Of a stretch of 6,342 nt of DNA, positions 4,909 through 6,342 are shown piece by piece. The first letter of the stretch is position 1. Every line of letters starts with the position of its first letter. The notes below the pieces were generated by a model. The model searched no databases. It had not been told where the DNA came from and saw only the letters and a program-made list of their open reading frames with translations. The position numbers and the translations under genes are program-made. Source of the DNA: DAOVQB01 sp023128935 (GTDB lineage: Bacteria; Eisenbacteria; RBG-16-71-46; CAIMUX01; WJJG01); NCBI GenBank assembly GCA_030628905.1, contig DAOVQB010000236.1:1-6342 (forward strand). Reading direction: 5' to 3'.

Positions 4909-6051
4909 TCAAAGGCGCAGTAGTTCGCTTCCCCGAGTAGGCTGACAGACGTGGAATACGGGCGTGAGATTGATGGCTGCACGAAAACTGCTTGAGACTT
5001 TCTCTGCGAAGTCAGCGACCATATCCGTCTCCACCAGCGCGACGGCGCACCCGCCGAAGCCCGCGCCCGTCATGCGCGCGCCATAGCAGCCTGTTTGTTG
5101 CCTGGCGGAAGCTGACAGTAGATCGAGGGCCCTGCTCGATACCCGAAAGTCGTCGCGGAGGCTGGTGTGACTGGCGTTCATGAGTTTGCCGAAGGCTGCG
5201 GCATCATCGCGCCGCATGGCCTCGGCGGCCTTTAGGGTGCGCAGGTTCTCGCTGACAACATGGCGGGCGCGGAGGCCGATCGGTTCCTCAAGAGTGTGGA
5301 ATTGGGATTCAAGCTGCGTCAGGCTCACGTCGCGCAGGGCCGGGGCACCGAAGTGGCTAGCTGCTGCCTCGCATTGGGCGCGGCGTTCATTATACGCAGA
5401 GTCAATCAGATCCCGGCGGGTCGTGGTGTCCAACACAACAACGGTGACGCCCGCTGGTAGGGGAATTGGTTGCATCTCCAGGGAGCGGCAGTCGATCAAG
5501 AGCGCGTGACCCTCCCTGCCGCACGCTGAAATCAGCTGATCCATGATGCCGCAGCTGACCCCCACCCATTGGCTCTCAGCCCGCTGACCCAGGCGAGCCA
5601 TCGCAACCGGGTCCCACGGCATGTCGGAGACCGCCGCGAAGGCCCGCGCCACAGCCATCTCGAGCGCAGCCGAAGAGGCCAGCCCCGCCCCCAACGGGAT
5701 ATTGCCCGCAATCACGCCCCGCCAGCCGGCCAATGTGTGACCTGCCTCTTGCAGGGTCCAAGCCACACCCTTGAGATATTCAGGCCATCCCGGGGTGACA
5801 GGTCGCAAACGGTCCAGCGCGAACTCTGCTGTGTCGCCAAAGTCCAATGAATAGACGGTCACACGCCGGTCGGTGGTGGGTTGCAGGGCGATCCACACCC
5901 AGCGGTCGATCGCCATCGGCAGCACAAACCCGTCGTTGTAGTCGGTGTGATCCCCCAGCAGGTTCACGCGCCCCGGCGAGCGCACAGTGAAAGCCGGCCG
6001 CCCACCAAAGCGGTGCTGGAATTCCTCTGTAATCCGACCCTCGATCGACAC
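4909..6051 (-). CDS. galK: Galactokinase, 380 aa
   Basis: It phosphorylates alpha-D-galactose with ATP to galactose 1-phosphate, the first committed step of the Leloir pathway, in the cytoplasm. It is a GHMP kinase of normal length. With the GTG start the motifs are: the galactokinase signature PGRVNLLGDHTDYNDGFVLP (26-45, with R28), the phosphate-binding loop GNIPLGAGLASSAALE (116-131), the catalytic Asp in CGIMDQL (D171), SAYNERRAQCE (about 218-228), and the third GHMP motif MTGAGFGG (327-334). The family signature normally reads GEHTDY; here the Glu is Asp (D34), a position that contacts the sugar. I prefer the GTG at 6049-6051 because GATGGGGA lies just upstream, whereas the in-frame TTG at 6067-6069 has no ribosome-binding site. 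A stop lies further upstream. The gene is intact. A minus-strand gene ends 190 nt upstream and could share a transcript. Confidence 0.95.
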   Translation of the reverse strand: MSIEGRITEEFQHRFGGRPAFTVRSPGRVNLLGDHTDYNDGFVLPMAIDRWVWIALQPTTDRRVTVYSLDFGDTAEFALDRLRPVTPGWPEYLKGVAWTLQEAGHTLAGWRGVIAGNIPLGAGLASSAALEMAVARAFAAVSDMPWDPVAMARLGQRAESQWVGVSCGIMDQLISACGREGHALLIDCRSLEMQPIPLPAGVTVVVLDTTTRRDLIDSAYNERRAQCEAAASHFGAPALRDVSLTQLESQFHTLEEPIGLRARHVVSENLRTLKAAEAMRRDDAAAFGKLMNASHTSLRDDFRVSSRALDLLSASARQQTGCYGARMTGAGFGGCAVALVETDMVADFAEKVSSSFRAAINLTPVFHVCQPTRGSELLRL

Positions 6052-6088
6052 AGCTGTTTCCCCATCCAATCTGCATGCATATCGCGCT
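6051..6088. repeat. Tandem repeat unit 1 covering the galK ribosome-binding site
   Basis: The 38-bp unit (plus strand starting CAGCTGTTTCCCCATCC) contains, on the minus strand, the GATGGGGA that serves as the galK ribosome-binding site, followed by AACAGCT just before the GTG start. It is directly followed by a second, diverged copy at 6089-6127. Confidence 0.8.
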
Positions 6089-6127
6089 CAGCTGATTTCC
6101 CCATCCGACCTGCGCGCCTATCGCACT
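6089..6127. repeat. Tandem repeat unit 2 upstream of galK
   Basis: This 39-bp copy (plus strand starting CAGCTGATTTCCCCATCC) aligns with unit 1 with one inserted base and about seven substitutions. It again carries GATGGGGA on the minus strand but lacks a start codon at the matching place, because CAGCTGTG has become CAGCTGAG. The result is a second, orphan ribosome-binding-like site 38 nt upstream of the real one. Confidence 0.8.
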
Positions 6128-6241
6128 CATCTGCCGACCCAAGGCCCCAGCAGATTGGCCTGAACTCAGCACCAATCCTCTTGCTGCAGCCGCGTATCGC
6201 GCGCGCCTTCGCGACGAAACCTGGTGAGAAGTCCGCCGTCT
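6128..6241. other. Intergenic spacer upstream of galK
   Basis: Between the tandem repeat and the stop of the minus-strand gene at the window edge I see no gene, no clear promoter and no terminator hairpin with a T-run. Lack of a terminator is compatible with read-through into galK. Confidence 0.4.
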
Positions 6242-6342
6242 CTAACCGCGAGCGCGAAGATGTGCAATGAGCTGCCGCATGTAGGCCTCGGCGGCCGGGT
6301 CCCCTTCCTCGGGGGCCCAGGGTGCGAACTGCTTGTCGGTGG
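6242..6342 (-). CDS. 3' end of an unidentified gene (partial)
   Basis: The minus strand is open from the window edge and ends KQFAPWAPEEGDPAAEAYMR, then QLIAHLRARG and a TAG stop at 6242-6244. The Ala/Glu/Arg-rich amphipathic helix and GC-rich third positions look like real coding sequence. Only 33 codons are visible, too few to name the family. Its position just upstream of galK on the same strand would fit a carbohydrate-metabolism gene, but nothing in the fragment proves that. Confidence 0.6.
   Translation of the reverse strand, partial: TDKQFAPWAPEEGDPAAEAYMRQLIAHLRARG

Noticed and set aside
5780..6175. Minus-strand open frame with a two-fold 13-residue repeat (QVGWGNQ / QIGWGNS)
   Set aside because: The repeat merely reflects the tandem DNA duplication upstream of galK, and the rest is a shadow of galK in another frame.
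1..6342. CRISPR array, tRNA, rRNA or riboswitch
   Set aside because: No regularly spaced identical repeats, cloverleaf, or recognised RNA motif was seen on either strand by eye.

Overview
The window is GC-rich bacterial DNA. It holds a mix of intact housekeeping or accessory genes and a clear 'graveyard' of broken ones. The protein styles suggest an environmental, possibly thermophilic bacterium such as a Chloroflexota member: a galactokinase with GC-rich codon use, a DUF2178-like membrane protein paired with a Cro/C1 regulator, an MNT/HEPN pair, and remnants of IS-type genes. That taxonomic guess is an inference from family style and is not proven by the sequence.

Left part (1-1436, all minus strand). 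A gene for a membrane-anchored BNR/Asp-box beta-propeller protein starts at 1173. It is cut after about 140 codons, at about 754-766, and runs straight into the 3' part of an unrelated winged-helix-like gene that is probably part of an old mobile element. That second piece is itself frameshifted in a G/A run at about 302-314, and a C10 homopolymer lies at 121-130. Upstream of the BNR start lie two 43-bp imperfect direct repeats (66-bp period) and a large nested inverted repeat.

Second part (1437-2170, minus strand). This is a compact two-gene operon: a four-helix DUF2178-like membrane protein followed, with a 14-nt overlap, by a 70-residue Cro/C1-type regulator starting at GTG. Its promoter (TTGACA, 17 nt, TACCAT) has a perfect 9+3+9 palindrome over the -35 box, so autoregulation is the obvious model.

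Third part (2184-2912). Decayed DNA: the C-terminal remnant of a conserved hypothetical protein (minus), then a C-terminal piece of an IS1380-like DDE transposase (plus), then about 220 bp with no recognisable gene but with a good promoter for the next operon.

Fourth part (2913-3780, plus strand). An MNT-type minimal nucleotidyltransferase and a HEPN-domain protein overlap by 11 nt, the layout of HEPN/MNT toxin-antitoxin modules. The HEPN protein lacks the usual R-x(4-6)-H RNase motif and carries an unusual tail of about 50 residues.

Right part (3811-6342). A 282-residue protein with an HEAWH zinc-protease signature (plus) ends 7 nt from the stop of a frameshifted, N-terminally missing cupin remnant (minus). 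Next comes an intact galactokinase gene, galK (minus, probable GTG start at 6051), whose translation-start region is tandemly duplicated upstream. At the edge is the 3' end of another minus-strand gene, which may be co-transcribed with galK. The 190 bp between them hold the tandem repeat and nothing else I recognise.

No completely new multi-gene system is evident. The most notable items are the MNT/HEPN pair with a non-canonical HEPN protein, the palindromic operator, the duplicated leaders in front of two unrelated genes, and the HEAWH protein.
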